Shown piece after piece: positions 12,601 to 32,239 of a stretch of DNA of 64,000 nt. The notes under the pieces are model-generated. The model saw only the letters and a program-made list of their open reading frames with translations. It did no database searches and was not told the DNA's origin. Numbering within the stretch: the stretch's first letter is position 1; each line of letters starts with the position of its first letter. This DNA comes from Eleginops maclovinus (taxonomy: Eukaryota; Chordata; Actinopteri; Perciformes; Eleginopidae), in the NCBI RefSeq assembly GCF_036324505.1, contig NC_086352.1:20615637-20679636 (forward strand). Reading direction: 5' to 3'. Position numbers and translations under genes: made by a program.

Positions 12601-15600
12601 CTTCATTCCCTACCTGGAGTGGACAATCCATCGGTTTCCTGCTGAGAACCATGGCCTCAGATTTGGAGGTGCTGATCCTCATCCCAGCCGCTTCACACTC
12701 GGCCGCGAACCGATCCAGTGAGTGCTGAAGGTCACAGACCGATGAAGCCATTAGAACCACATCATCTGCAAAAAGCAGTGGTGCAATCCTTAGCCCACCG
12801 AACTGCAAACCCCCTCCCCCACGACTACGCCTCGAAATCCTGTCCATGAATATCACAAACAGGATTGGTGACAAAGCGCAGCCCTGGCGGAGGCCAACCC
12901 TCACCGGAAAACGGTCCGACGTGCTGCCGAGGACCCGGACACAGCTCTCGCTTTGGGAGTACAGAGATACTGGATCAGGATGGCCCTGAGTAAAGACCCC
13001 CTCACCCCATACTCCCGCAGCACCTCCCACAGTATCTCCCTGGGAACCCGGTCATACGCCTTCTCCAAATCCACAAAGCACATGTAGACCGGATGAGCGT
13101 ACTCCCAGGCCCCCTCCAGGATCCTTGCGAGAGTGAAAAGCTGGTCCGTCGTTCCACGACCAGGACGAAAACCGCATTGTTCCTCTTCAATCTGAGGTTC
13201 GACAATCGGCCGGACCCTCCTTTCCAGCACCTTAGAGTAAACTTTCCCGGGGAGGCTGAGTAATGTGATGCCTCTGTAATTGGCACACACCCTCTGATCC
13301 CCCTTTTTAAAGAGAGGAACCACCACCCCGGTCTGCCACTCCTTCGGTACTGTTTCCGACTTCCACGCAATGTTGACGAGACGTGTCAACCATGACAGTC
13401 CCTCAACACCCAGAGCCTTCAGCATTTCTGGGCGGATCTCATCCACCCCCGGGGCTTTGCCACTGTGGAGCTGTTTAACTACCTCAGTGACTTCCCCCCG
13501 TGAGATTGGAATTGATCCCCCTTCATACTCCAGCTCCGCCTCTAACATAGAGTGCGGAGTTGTCGGATTCAGGAGTTCCTCAAAGTGTTCCTTCCACCGC
13601 CCTAACACACTATCAGTTGAGGTCAACAGCGCCCCATCCTTACTGTACACAGCTTGGATGGTACCCTGCTTCCCCCTCCTGAGGTGCCGGACGGTTTTCC
13701 AGAACAACTTTGGTGCCGACTGAAAGTCCTTCTCCATGGCTTCTCCGAACTTCTCCCACACCCGCTGCTTTGCGTCGGCCACGGCTGAGGCTGCTGCCCT
13801 TCGGGCCTGTCGATACCTTGCAACTGCGTCAGGAGTACCCAGGGATAACATATCCCGGAAGGCCTCCTTCTTCAGTCGGACGGCTTCAATAACCACCGGT
13901 GTCCACCAGGAGGTTCGAGGGTTACCACCCCTTGAGGCACCTAAGACCTTGAGACCACAGCTCCCCGCCGCAGCTTCGGCAATAGAAGCTTTGAACACCG
14001 CCCACTCTGGTTCAATGTCCCCAGCCTCCACAGGGATGCCTGAAAAGCTCCGCCGGAGGTGTGAGTTGAAGGCTTCCTGGACATGGGACTCCTCCAGACG
14101 TTCCCAGTTCACCCGCACTACACGTTTGGGCTTACCAGGTCTGTCCAGAGGCTTCCCCCGCCACTCGACCCAACTCACCACCAGATGGTGATCAGTTGAC
14201 AACTCCGCCCCTCTCTTCACCCGAGTGTCCAAAACATGCGGCCTCAGATCCAATGATACGATTACAAAATCGATCATGGACCTTCTGCCTAGGGTGCTCT
14301 GGTACCACGTACACTTATGAGCATCCTTATGTTCGAACATGGTGTTTGATATGGCCAATCCATGACTAGCACAGAAGTCCAGTAACAAACCACCACTCCG
14401 GTTCAGATCAGGGGGGCCGTTCCTCCCAATCACGCCCCTCCAAGTGTCTCCATCATTGCCCACGTGTGCGTTGAAGTCTCCCAGCAAGACTAAGGAGTCC
14501 CCTTCAGGAGCCCCATACAGGACTTCTTTCAGGGTCTCCAAGAAGGCCGAATACTCTGAACTGCTGTTTGGTGCATAAGCACACACAACAGTCAGAGTTT
14601 CCCCCCCATGACCCGCAGGCGTAGGGAGGCGACCCTCTCGTCCACTGGGGTAAACTCCAACAAAGCGGCACTCAACCGGGGGCTTGTGAGTATCCCCACA
14701 CCCGCTCGGCGCCTCACACCTTGGGCAACTCCGGAGAAGAATAGAGTCCAACCCTTATCCAGAAGTAACGTTCCAGAGCCGACGCTGTGCGTAGAGGTGA
14801 GCCCCACCAGATCCAACTGGTAACGCTCCACCTCCCGCACAAGCTCCGGCTCCTTCCCCCCCAGAGAGGTGACATTCCACGTCCCCAAAGCCAACTTCTG
14901 TCGCCTGAGTCTGGTCCGTCGAGACCCTCTGCTTTCACTGCCACCCTTCTGGCAGCGCACCCGACCCCATCGTTGTTTCCCGTAGGTGGTGGGCCCGCGG
15001 GACGGAGAAGCGGAGGTGTTGCCCACGTTGCTTTTTCGGGCTGTGCCCGGCCGGGCTCCGTGGCAAGCCCGGCCACCAGACGCTCGCTGACGAGTCCTCC
15101 TTCTGGGCCTGGCTCCAGAAGGGGACCCCGGGCTTCCTCCGGGCCGGGTATCCTCGCTTCCAATTATGTTCATTCATGAAGTCTTTTTGAACCAATCTTA
15201 GTCTGGCCCCTTACCTGAGACCAATTTGCCATGGGAGACCCTACCAGGAACACAAGGTTCCAGACAACACAGCCCCCAGGTTCATCGGGGCACACAAACC
15301 TCTCCACCACGATAAGGTGCTGGTTCTCGGAAACCAGCACCTTATCAAAGTGTTGTTTGCAGCGACATATTGACATGAACAATGGAAGACATGCTCACCA
15401 TTACACATGTGGCGTCCGACCAACATGTAGCCTCCGTGACAGGAGCAGCGGTAACTGCCCATAGTGTTGTTGCATATGTGGTCACACCCTACGTTTGTCT
15501 TGCTGCACTCATCGACATCTGCAAAAAAGACCATACAGTACAGTCAATGCAGGAAAAACATCATCATGGGCTGTGAAAACATTAGCTTATTTGGCTTCTG

Positions 15601-18600
15601 TTCAGCTTTTTCAGGACCATGGTGTGTTTAAACGGTTTTGAAGTTTACTTTTGAAATACTGACCAGGAGCACACAGGGTAAAGTTTGATACGGTTTGAAA
15701 AGCTCACCTAAATATTCTATTTGTACTTTGTTAAACACTTCACAAATAACTTACACCCTATGTCATAGTGGCTGTGTAGCAGCTGAGTGTTTAGGAAGAG
15801 TGCGGTCGTCAAGTGGAAAGGCTTAGCCCGAGTCAAACTGAATCTGTCGGGGTTTCCTCTCGCAGTAAGGTGGCAGGATGAGTCACAGTGGAAATGATGC
15901 TGTGCCATAAACCAACAAGTCTTCCTCTCCCTCAGTGTTTCTTTTTGTAGTTCCTGCATGTAAACTTCATATTTGTCAGCTCAGAGTCCTTGCTGTGACA
16001 TTCAATGTAAGCCTGTTCTCATATCCATACACAGTGACTAGCTTTGACCTCTAATGAGACAAATAGATTGCTGTTTTGAGTTCCCGCACACGCAGCTCAT
16101 ATTGACCTGACACACAATTCACACATCATTATTAGCTGCAGCAGTAACAGTTGATATTAAAGAGGCTTGTCAACAACAGCAGCTGCAATTGCAAGATAAG
16201 AGTGAAAGATAACACTAGGTTAGAGTTCTAAAAGGTCAAAATAAAAACGTTCACATCAACAGAATTAGAAACAATGAAATTATTTGACGGTAAATGACTA
16301 TTAGAAGCGACGGGAAGCCAGATCTTTCTATCAGTATACAGGACAGGCTGTCAGAAGCAAGGTTATGAAATGTATTGAGTGAGGCTGGAGATGACACAGA
16401 GTGACAGTGCAAGAATTCAACCTTGGCCGAACTATAGCACAGAGTGTCCAAATGTTTATAGCGATGTCAGTACCTTTCTCACATCTGGCTCCTGCCCAGC
16501 CTGTGAAACAGTGACAGAGGAAGTCGCCCTTTTTGTCCTCGCAGCGCACTGTACCTCTGGGATTACAGGGAGAAGGAGAGCACTGATCCGGTATATCTTC
16601 AAGTGAGAGAAAAACATAAACAAGAACACACAGAGAGAGAAAGGGTTATTTCTGCTTTAAAATTGAGTCTAGACAAACCAGATGCATACAGGCATTATAA
16701 CAGACTGGATATTGATACCAGACAGAGGAAGGGCGTCTCTTAGGTTCTGCACATCAGGAGTTCAATATAAATAGCTTTAAGCTGGCTAAGCCTTCCAGCC
16801 TGATATGCACTGATTCCGTCCTTCCCAGCATACCTGTCCTCTAGCTAAAAACAAACACATGGATATTCAACTCTTTTGAATGTCCTTTTTTTCCAAAACA
16901 TATTTTCACTTGAGCCCTCTCTTTCATGCCAAGGTTGTGTAAGTGAATTTTTTCTCTCCCAAATGCAATTTTGTTTTCCTAGCAGCCGAGTGTGACAGCT
17001 CGACATGTCTGGGCATGTTCGCTGGATATCATAGAGAGCAAAGGACAGTGTGTGGAGAGGATTAGGGGAACAGGGCGGAAATAAGCTCACATGTGAAATA
17101 CAAAGGCACAACTTTACCAATGAATGATTCACAACACTGTATAATACATGCCCTTACTGTAATTAGTTACTGACATTTATTAACAATTCACATGTGTTCT
17201 TTCAGAGCCCATTGACAGCAGGCTCAGTCTACTAACATGAGTGCTACACATAGTGGCAAAATAAAACCATTATAAATTGCATGCTCCTGCTGTGAGATGT
17301 TCTGGAGATACATTCTAATGACTAGTGGATAACAACACAAACAAGAGGTGGACCTAACAAAAGGAGAAGAAAAAAGGAAGGCGATCACCAATTAGAAACA
17401 AAGAAATAGGAGAAAAAAAAATCTGTATATATGTCACCTTCTAAGGGGAGGGTAACCGCAGGACTCTCACTAGTTTTGTAGGCGTAAAAATGTAAAGATC
17501 CAAACAGTGCGACTACATTTTATTATATTTAATAAAGCAGACACTTTGGGCTACCACAATGGCAATTTCAATAAGGCCCTGAAGGTTTACAGGAGCAATT
17601 CTTGTCACTTTCAGTAAATGCGAGGCCATGGGAATATTTGTGTTTGATGATTGTATTTTCCGCAAAAGACCCCGAAAACATTCAAGTGTGTAAACCGCAG
17701 GCTAAGGGAACAGGGAGGAGGAGAAGGAGAATAAACATTGTCTGCTGTGCTTTTGGTATGTGCAAATATGAAGCTGATACTGTGTGTTTCCATAACATGA
17801 CATCTAGATGAAGTATTCCATAAAACGAATAAGTGGAATGTCATGATTACTTTAAAACCAGTGTACCACCCACCATGAGTCTGCAGTGAGGCGAGAGACA
17901 GATGGGAAGAGAGCTGCAGTGAGAGAAAGAAAAGGGATGGGAGAGAGATAGCTGCTGAGCTGTCGTTTCATGATGCTGCAGTTGAGTCATGAAACCCCCC
18001 CTCGAGGTTCTTCAGCCAATAGCAAAGAAACCGGTTGCTCTCTCGTATCCTCATGCAGCAGAAACCCCGTGCTCCATTCACGTCAGTCCTTTCTTTTCAC
18101 GTCACTGCTCCACTAAGCAAGCTCAGGAAGACGCTGGTGCAGTCACGCAGAGAGAGGGAGTATGTGACGACAAAAGGGGTGTGTCACCCATTCACCAATC
18201 TGCAGCATCACTGTAGCAAAGTGCTGCAATATTACTCACCGACACCTATACATCACACAGTTCACTCAGGCTACTTCAAAGTCACATACTCAGGTGTCAC
18301 GCTGCAAGAACTGACCTGGAGTTGCCTAAGAAATTCAGCATTTCTTTTCAGCTGCGTCCTTTTCTTTTTCTGCCTAAAGAGTGTGCCTCAGTGTGATGCA
18401 GAGAGGTGATACTGCAGTGCAGCCCAACCCCACACTGGAACTAGGTGCCTCTCTCTATACATAATACTACTTACACAGCACAGAGAAAAGACAGACTGAA
18501 AGGTGAGAAAAAAAGACTCCCCTCCAAAATACATTGGTAGACAGATAAGACGGCATAAAACTTACTATGGACACACGTTATCAGATCCTGTTTCTTCTTT

Positions 18601-21243
18601 TCAGCATCTCCAAACTTCTCCATACAGGCTAGACAGAAACAACAATTAAAACCAAAGGATTACAGATATAGTCTATCAGACCAGATGTTTTAGATATAGT
18701 AGATATGAAAAGATTTATGCAACTTTAGATAACTTACCTAAATACTTGGGATAGAAGTAGTCCTAAATCAGGGGGAACATGTGGAAAGAGAAGAGGATAA
18801 AGTGACACAGGCGTATAAAACAAAAATCTAAACAGAACAAAAATATTTAAATAAATGAATACGGTTAGTACGGGAAGTTCTGCTAATACTTGACATAATC
18901 TAGGATTTGGTTTTGCCTCATGCCTCATCTCTGTGCTTACACTCAGGGGAGTGCAAAAAGACTCATAAACAATCATTAATTCTGACATGTGTATGTGTTT
19001 AATGTCTAGAGAAAGATTACAGTATGATTTATCTGTAATCTGTGTGTGTGTGAGCTATCTCTAACGGGTGCAGCCCTTTGCCAAAGGCTCCCTGAGAATT
19101 CTCTGCATTCCTGATAGTAGTAGCATCCCTCCCTCCTCCTGGCTGCAGTACTTCTCTACATGTAGGTCAAAACTTGGGGATGGTCTACCAATGGCAAAAA
19201 TGGCTATGGAGGCACAGAGACTTTGGTGACCCGTTGCTGTAGAAGGAGCCAGACGCAGCAGGATCCTGTGAATGAGTTATTAGACACAAGTCATATGAAG
19301 CTAGGAGCCTTTTACACAAGTCTGATTCTAACTCAGAATGCATTAACAAATTATTTGCAGAAGGCAGTCATATTACCAGTTTGGGGCAATTAGTAAACTT
19401 GATCCTGACATAATAAAGCAGTTCTTTCGTCTAAAACATGAGAGCCCAGAAACACTGCATGCTCGCGTGTGTAGCTAAAAATAATCATGAGTATCAGGAA
19501 CACCCTCTCCCTGCAGAGCCAGAAAGCTGCAGCAGTAGAAGAAAATGCAGAGTCAGAGACAGGCACTCTCAGAATGAATAATGCAGTTATGAATGAGACT
19601 GCAGCTTTGTGGCACGACATGGTATAAGACCACAGGCACATAATCACAACTCTGATAGTGATGTGCGTCCAGCTGACTCAAACTCACCTGACTTCCCCCT
19701 TTCCCCTGAACCCAGCTCAACTTTGCTTTAATCCTCCCTCCCTCAGCTTCCATGTCAGTCCACTGTGCTAATCTTATGATTAATCTCACATTCATCGATT
19801 GCCTCATTCACTCTTTCGCCGCAATTCACAACACTTCCTGAGTGCCGCCCTAATTACTGGAACACCAGCACATTGCTCACAAACAGGTAACGTTTTTTTT
19901 TTAATCCCTCACTTATAAATCAAGTAGTCAGAAAATAATAGATTCAACACTGTCAGGATACACTTGTTGACCTTATGTCTTAAAAGCTAACAATTCAAAG
20001 TGGTTTGGGCAAGAATAACATAATATAACTACTCAGTAAATACAGAATGTCTGTAGTGAACTTGAAGTACATGTTTTCTTTCACATTACATCATTTCTAT
20101 CTCTGGGCCAGTATGCATATTCAGCATATGTTTCACATATTCAATTGGCTGCCGTCTTCACATCAAGGTTTCAAGGTTTCAAGGTTTTATTTGTCATATG
20201 CACAGCAGATACAACGTATATGTTGGCAATGAAAATCTTATGTCACATGGATGGAGAGGCAACTCTTTGCATTTATTAAAATGGAATAGAAACTAATCTG
20301 CAATATAGGGCTGTACATACTGTGCAAGTATAAAGAGAAGTGCAGTGTATTCACTGAAATTGTATTTCATAAACTAAGGCTTAGCCACGCTGATTCAGTG
20401 TCTGTCACAAGAGCAAACAAAATGAAGAGGAAAACATGCCAAGTCTTTGACATGTGAATAGTATGTGCACTGACAAGTATCAGGACTCATTGGAGCATGA
20501 ACACCACGGGGCCAGACAATGAATCATTCTGCTGTTGCATTACACGTCATGAATTGACTGTCATTATCAACTTCCTGTCAATAATCAACATTGCAAAGTG
20601 ACATTACGGTTCCATTTCAATTGGTAATAGTGTAGTCCAGACCTTCACCGACGACCTTTTAGGACTGACTAAATGCAGAGGTTGGACGTTATGGTGCTAT
20701 AATTGTGTTTTGTTTTCTGCATGCAACCTAAGACTAAATACAATAACTTTGTAGTGGCGGTGTGGTGCAACAAACACATAATATACTCACAGTCTCCGGG
20801 TCGTTCTCAAACACTTCTCTGGCCTCCTCTTTGGAGCACTTTTCTTCCACACATTCCCTCTCCAAGTGACCCTGCTTCGTCTCCTCGAAAACTTGATTTG
20901 CTCTCCTGTGTCTGCTCAGAAACTGGTTTGCCTCTTGGGAAGACAACGAAACTAAAAAAAGAGACCCCAAAAGAACATATTAATTAACCTACAAGAGCAT
21001 GAGAAGGTCAAACAACTCTGGATTTAAGCTTTATATTAGCCCTCAAAAACAAAAACATTTGAGAAAGGTTGCGAAACATCTACCGTTAATAACATCATCA
21101 TCAGCCACACATGTCAAAGGGGACTTAGCGAGCTAGCTAGCCACCTAGCATGTGAGTGTTTACTTACTGCTGTCGGACCAGCGGACAAACAGCAGGATTA
21201 GCAGGGCTGCCGATGCAACGCACTTTGTCGGGGTCAGCAGCAT
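6397..21243 (-). CDS. gas6: growth arrest-specific protein 6, complete 15-exon gene
   Basis: Fifteen minus-strand coding exons run from ATG 21243-21241 to TGA 6399-6397. They total 1965 nt and encode 654 residues, close to human GAS6 (about 678). Domain order is signal peptide, propeptide ending RHRR, Gla domain, short disulfide loop, four EGF domains and two laminin G-like (SHBG-type) domains. LamG motifs match GAS6 rather than protein S, for example [19 protein letters not shown] and [13 protein letters not shown]6 is a secreted vitamin K-dependent ligand of TYRO3, AXL and MER that bridges phosphatidylserine on dying cells to phagocytes. The start was chosen because it has A at -3 and opens directly into a hydrophobic signal peptide spliced in phase to the Gla exon. 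pros1 lies upstream in the same orientation. Intron 6 holds a 3.4-kb RTE insertion. Confidence 0.95.
8103..8290. repeat. probable SINE-like dispersed repeat in gas6 intron 11
   Basis: The block containing GCATTTGACCCATCCTAG, GGCGCCCGGGGAGCAG and a terminal CCGAACCACTTTGCCACC stretch resembles a repeat that I recall from many fish genomes, where a GATCGAACC-type B-box-like core is common. It fills much of a 453-bp intron. Family, orientation and boundaries cannot be fixed here. Confidence 0.45.
9788..16596 (-). CDS. gas6: gas6 exons 5-8: four EGF-like domains
   Basis: Exons 5 (16474-16596), 6 (15399-15518), 7 (10970-11092) and 8 (9788-9909) each encode one EGF module. EGF2-4 begin with the calcium-binding DVDEC signature. 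All four keep the Asp/Asn hydroxylation consensus C-x-[DN]-x4-[FY]-x-[31 protein letters not shown] and [10 protein letters not shown]. Intron 6, between EGF2 and EGF3, is about 4.3 kb and contains the RTE element. Confidence 0.93.
11955..11967. repeat. RTE target-site duplication, 3' copy
   Basis: CAAAGTGTTGTTT immediately follows the 3' end of the RTE element (minus-strand sense). The identical 13 bases are at 15346-15358. Confidence 0.9.
11968..15345 (-). mobile_element. RTE-clade non-LTR retrotransposon, near full length, frameshifted
   Basis: A 3.4-kb element lies in gas6 intron 6, on the same strand as gas6. Open segments on the minus strand are 15173-14592 (endonuclease N-terminal part, [12 protein letters not shown]), 14751-12901 (endonuclease motifs GDFNAHVG and STDHHLVV, then reverse transcriptase with [13 protein letters not shown]) and 13030-11924 (RT catalytic FADD and the C-terminal part). 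This endonuclease-RT order with a very short 3' tail (GATGGATGG) fits the teleost RTE clade. The frame breaks at about 14.6 kb, next to a C-run, and at about 12.95 kb, so this copy should not make a full protein. The last segment runs past the element end into flanking intron. It is bounded by 13-bp duplications of CAAAGTGTTGTTT. Confidence 0.9.
15311..15346. repeat. 15-bp perfect inverted repeat at the RTE 5' end
   Basis: GATAAGGTGCTGGTT (15311-15325) is the exact reverse complement of AACCAGCACCTTATC (15332-15346), with a 6-base loop. It sits at the 5' terminus of the RTE copy, next to the target-site duplication. Confidence 0.92.
15346..15358. repeat. RTE target-site duplication, 5' copy
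   Basis: CAAAGTGTTGTTT abuts the 5' end of the RTE element and matches 11955-11967 exactly. The first base is shared with the hairpin arm at 15332-15346. Confidence 0.9.
18566..21243 (-). CDS. gas6: gas6 exons 1-4: signal peptide, propeptide, Gla domain, loop region
   Basis: Exon 1 (21168-21243) encodes a signal peptide beginning [20 protein letters not shown]. Exon 2 (20791-20951) encodes the propeptide, with FLSRHRR before a furin-type cut, and the Gla domain ([20 protein letters not shown]), whose glutamates are the expected carboxylation sites. Exon 3 is the conserved 25-nt micro-exon (18738-18762, DYFYPKY). Exon 4 (18566-18628) encodes the loop [18 protein letters not shown]. That loop contains lysines but no arginine. 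This fits GAS6, which lacks the thrombin-sensitive sites of protein S. Phases are continuous across all four exons. Confidence 0.93.
20164..20242 (-). mobile_element. 79-bp 5'-truncated L2-like LINE 3' end in gas6 intron 2
   Basis: Read on the minus strand, this segment matches the 3' end of the L2-like copy at 32479-33714. Both have ATTTTCATTGCCAACATATA, TGCTGTGCATATGAC, AATAAAACC and repeated CTTGAAAC units. A 6-base direct repeat TCACAT at 20158-20163 and 20243-20248 flanks it and is a plausible target-site duplication. Confidence 0.75.
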
Positions 21244-21480
21244 TGTTTCGCCGCTGTGTCTGCTCCAAGCTTGAGAAACTTTCCTCCTGCTCCCTTTTAA
21301 AGTCCCACTATCCCCCTCTGTGTGTCTCTCAATGTCACCGAACCAAGGCTAAGAGCGAAACACACTGCAGGTATTCAGGTACTTCCGAACGTTGCTGCTT
21401 AACGTTTTGATGCAAAATCACCTAAACTGTCGTGTGATCCACCCGCATGTTCTTCATTAAACATGTGAACTAATCGATCG

Positions 21481-21597
21481 TTTTCGTTTCTCTGCGGTGC
21501 AGTGCGTCCCCCATAGCGGTCTGTACTTTATTTAGTGACCCTCCTCTCTTGTGTGAGCCCTCTCTGGCCGGGCTGAGTCCCCACTCTGCGGAGAAAG
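21481..21597 (+). repeat. 117-bp segment upstream of gas6 with an inverted copy in rasa3
   Basis: This segment lies about 240-350 bp upstream of the gas6 ATG. Its reverse complement matches 43482-43598 over 117 bases with no gap and four mismatches, all transitions, by hand alignment. It contains GGTGCAGTGCGTCCCCCATA and a CTTTATTTAGTGACC stretch. Confidence 0.85.
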
Positions 21598-21686
21598 ACA
21601 GCAGCAGCACGCCTCTTCTGCTTCAGGAGGGGGAGCAGCTCTGAAAAGTGCAGTCGGAGTTTGTAACCATGCCTCCCTCACTCCTT

Positions 21687-21690
<4 letters not shown>

Positions 21691-21742
<52 letters not shown>

Positions 21743-21784
21743 GCGTGTGCGTGCGCATGGGTTGTGCGTGCGAGTGGGTGTGTG
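21691..21784. repeat. (TG)n/(TGCG)n tract upstream of gas6
   Basis: Pure TG to about 21736, then imperfect TGCG-rich alternation, about 450-540 bp upstream of the gas6 ATG. Confidence 0.9.
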
Positions 21785-23493
21785 TGTATAATCTCTGCTG
21801 CACAATGTTCAAACATTTTCTTAAATTTGTCGTGTCGATTAAAAACTCATAGATCAAAAATCATACTTGAGTAAAAGCACAAAAGTAACTTAAAGTGCCA
21901 ACAGTAAAATTACTCATTACACAGATAATACATTTCAGAATCAAATATATTTTATATACCTGGATTAAAATTAGTTATAGATGATTTTGTACATCTTTAA
22001 TTTTGTTGCAATAAATGTGGGATTCATTTCAATTGCTTGACACACAATAACTCATATCTATATTAAACTACCCAAAATAATGTAAAGTTGTTCAACTGAA
22101 ACGCTGCTTACACATTAATGCATCAATAATTTATCTAGCAATACATATAATGACAAGGGGCTTGCAAGGGGCCATTCTGCTTATTGAATATTGTTAATTT
22201 AACTGATGCTCTCAGTACGAAACTTTCAGTGCAGTCATTTCACACAGATTACTTCCTTTTCCAAGTAACTGTTCTTTCAGTTTTGTTTCCCCTGAATCTT
22301 TTTTGACTAACAAATCAGACTCGAGTGCACTTTTCATTTGACTAATTTCTTTACAATTCAGCCCTCATCAGTCCTCATTGCTAATCTGCTTGCTTCTCTT
22401 CTGTATTCCCACTCCACTCTCTGTCAAGAGGACATATAGATGCAACTTTAAAATAAACACTATCCAATTACTTTGACTAATTTTATTAAAACAAAAATTA
22501 AACAAACACAACACTGAACATCTACATTCAAGTTATATTAAAAAGATGGCTTGTTTTAAATAAGTCTGATCACAGGGGCAAACCAGGAGAAACCTGTATA
22601 TGAGGACAGAGATGGTTGAAGTTATAGATTGTCTTGTAAGACCTAAAGTGATGCAGGAATAAGTCATAATAGGTTAAGATGTACTTCATTGAGTACATCT
22701 TATTCTTATTAATACCTGGAAACAAGTAAGCATTCTCTGCATAACACTAGCTTAAGGTATTTTCAGGTTTTTTTCCAAATGATATATTACATCAGTTTGT
22801 ACACAATACTAACCCAAAGCAACACCTCAGGAAGTCAGATAAATGCTGAAAACGGAAAATGAAAAGGCATAAGGCTTAGCTTCTCCTCTGTGGTTTCATC
22901 GCCACAACCAACAACCACAATTTGTAGTTGTCTCCAGACGTTTGCCTCCACAAGGGAAAAATTAAAGGGAATTTAGAGTCAGTACCGATACAACAAGGGA
23001 AAAGATGCAGGTGGTCTCAAAGCCTGGTCAAAAGTGACCATTTGTTTATTTTTCTACACAAAACATAACCATCTCTTTTGCTCAACAAATGGTAAGCATG
23101 CCTCAGAGCTCAGCACTTTTCAAGCGTTTCTTGGAAAGCATTTAATTCATTGCAACAAACTGCTACAACTATGTCATCCAGCCATCCAGCTTCCCACTAG
23201 CAAGACAGCTTTCGTTGTGCCTCACAAAAAGAAAAAAAAACTCCCAAGACAGGACTATAACACTGTATGGATGAAAAGCACAAGACAAAGCTTAAAATGA
23301 ACCCATCAGAGAAAGTCGACAAAAATGACTATAACTGTCTACCTCTGTGTCCCTCACTTCTTTCTCTTCTCCTTTCTCCCTCCCTTCTCCTCTCCTCTTC
23401 TATATCTCTCTTTCCAAAATATCCCGAGAAGTGGCTGCTGTGGGATGATTAAAAAGTGAGGTCTTTTCAAAGTGATGTTAATTTAGGTCTCTT

Positions 23494-31654
<8,161 letters not shown>

Positions 31655-31804
31655 AGTCGAGCTGTTCTTCCTGCTAGGCCACGGCTTGGCTCCGACTAAA
31701 GACTGGCTGAGAGCAGGAAAAACTTTATTCTTCCCGAAAGTGTTTCCGTAGAGAGAGGGGGAGAGGAGGAGGCTGCCAGGAGAGTAAGCTAGGGAGCGCT
31801 GCTA

Positions 31805-31925
<121 letters not shown>

Positions 31926-32239
31926 CATCAGCTGCCTGTGTATAACCAACTTCTATGACTTGAAAAACTGGGTCATTGTTTCTGAAGTATTGCATATGCA
32001 CTTGCAAACTGTTTTTGGCAATTTATTTTAAGGTGATTGACTGTTCATGATAGTTCACAAAAAAGCCAATGGGCAACAGTGCATGGGAAAATAGCTTGAC
32101 ATCATCTGGGAGGCTTGTTCTCAAATGTATTGTAGTTGTTTGGCTTTTCATGGTGGGAAAAAAACACAGGTGGAAGTAATAACGCTATTAAAGCTGTAAT
32201 CCACTTGTTCCACTAAACTATACCAAGAACATGCATATA

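Larger units (their letters stand above)
21244..23493. other. gas6 upstream region and pros1 3' UTR
   Basis: This 2.25-kb gap separates the gas6 start from the pros1 stop. The first ~0.5 kb next to gas6 is GC-richer and probably includes the gas6 promoter/5' UTR, though I see no clear TATA box. Minus-strand AATAAA candidates for pros1 read as TTTATT near 23045 and near 22485, which would leave roughly 1.2-1.8 kb between the pros1 3' end and the gas6 start. No coding exon is supported. Confidence 0.5.

Noticed and set aside
13736..14191. Plus-strand open frames across the RTE element (also 14787-15179)
   Set aside because: They are antisense shadows of a GC-rich retrotransposon ORF.
17870..18420. 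Open, GC-richer stretch in gas6 intron 4 with AP-1-like TGAGTCA
   Set aside because: No splice-supported exon or family match. One short motif is expected by chance, so no regulatory call is made.
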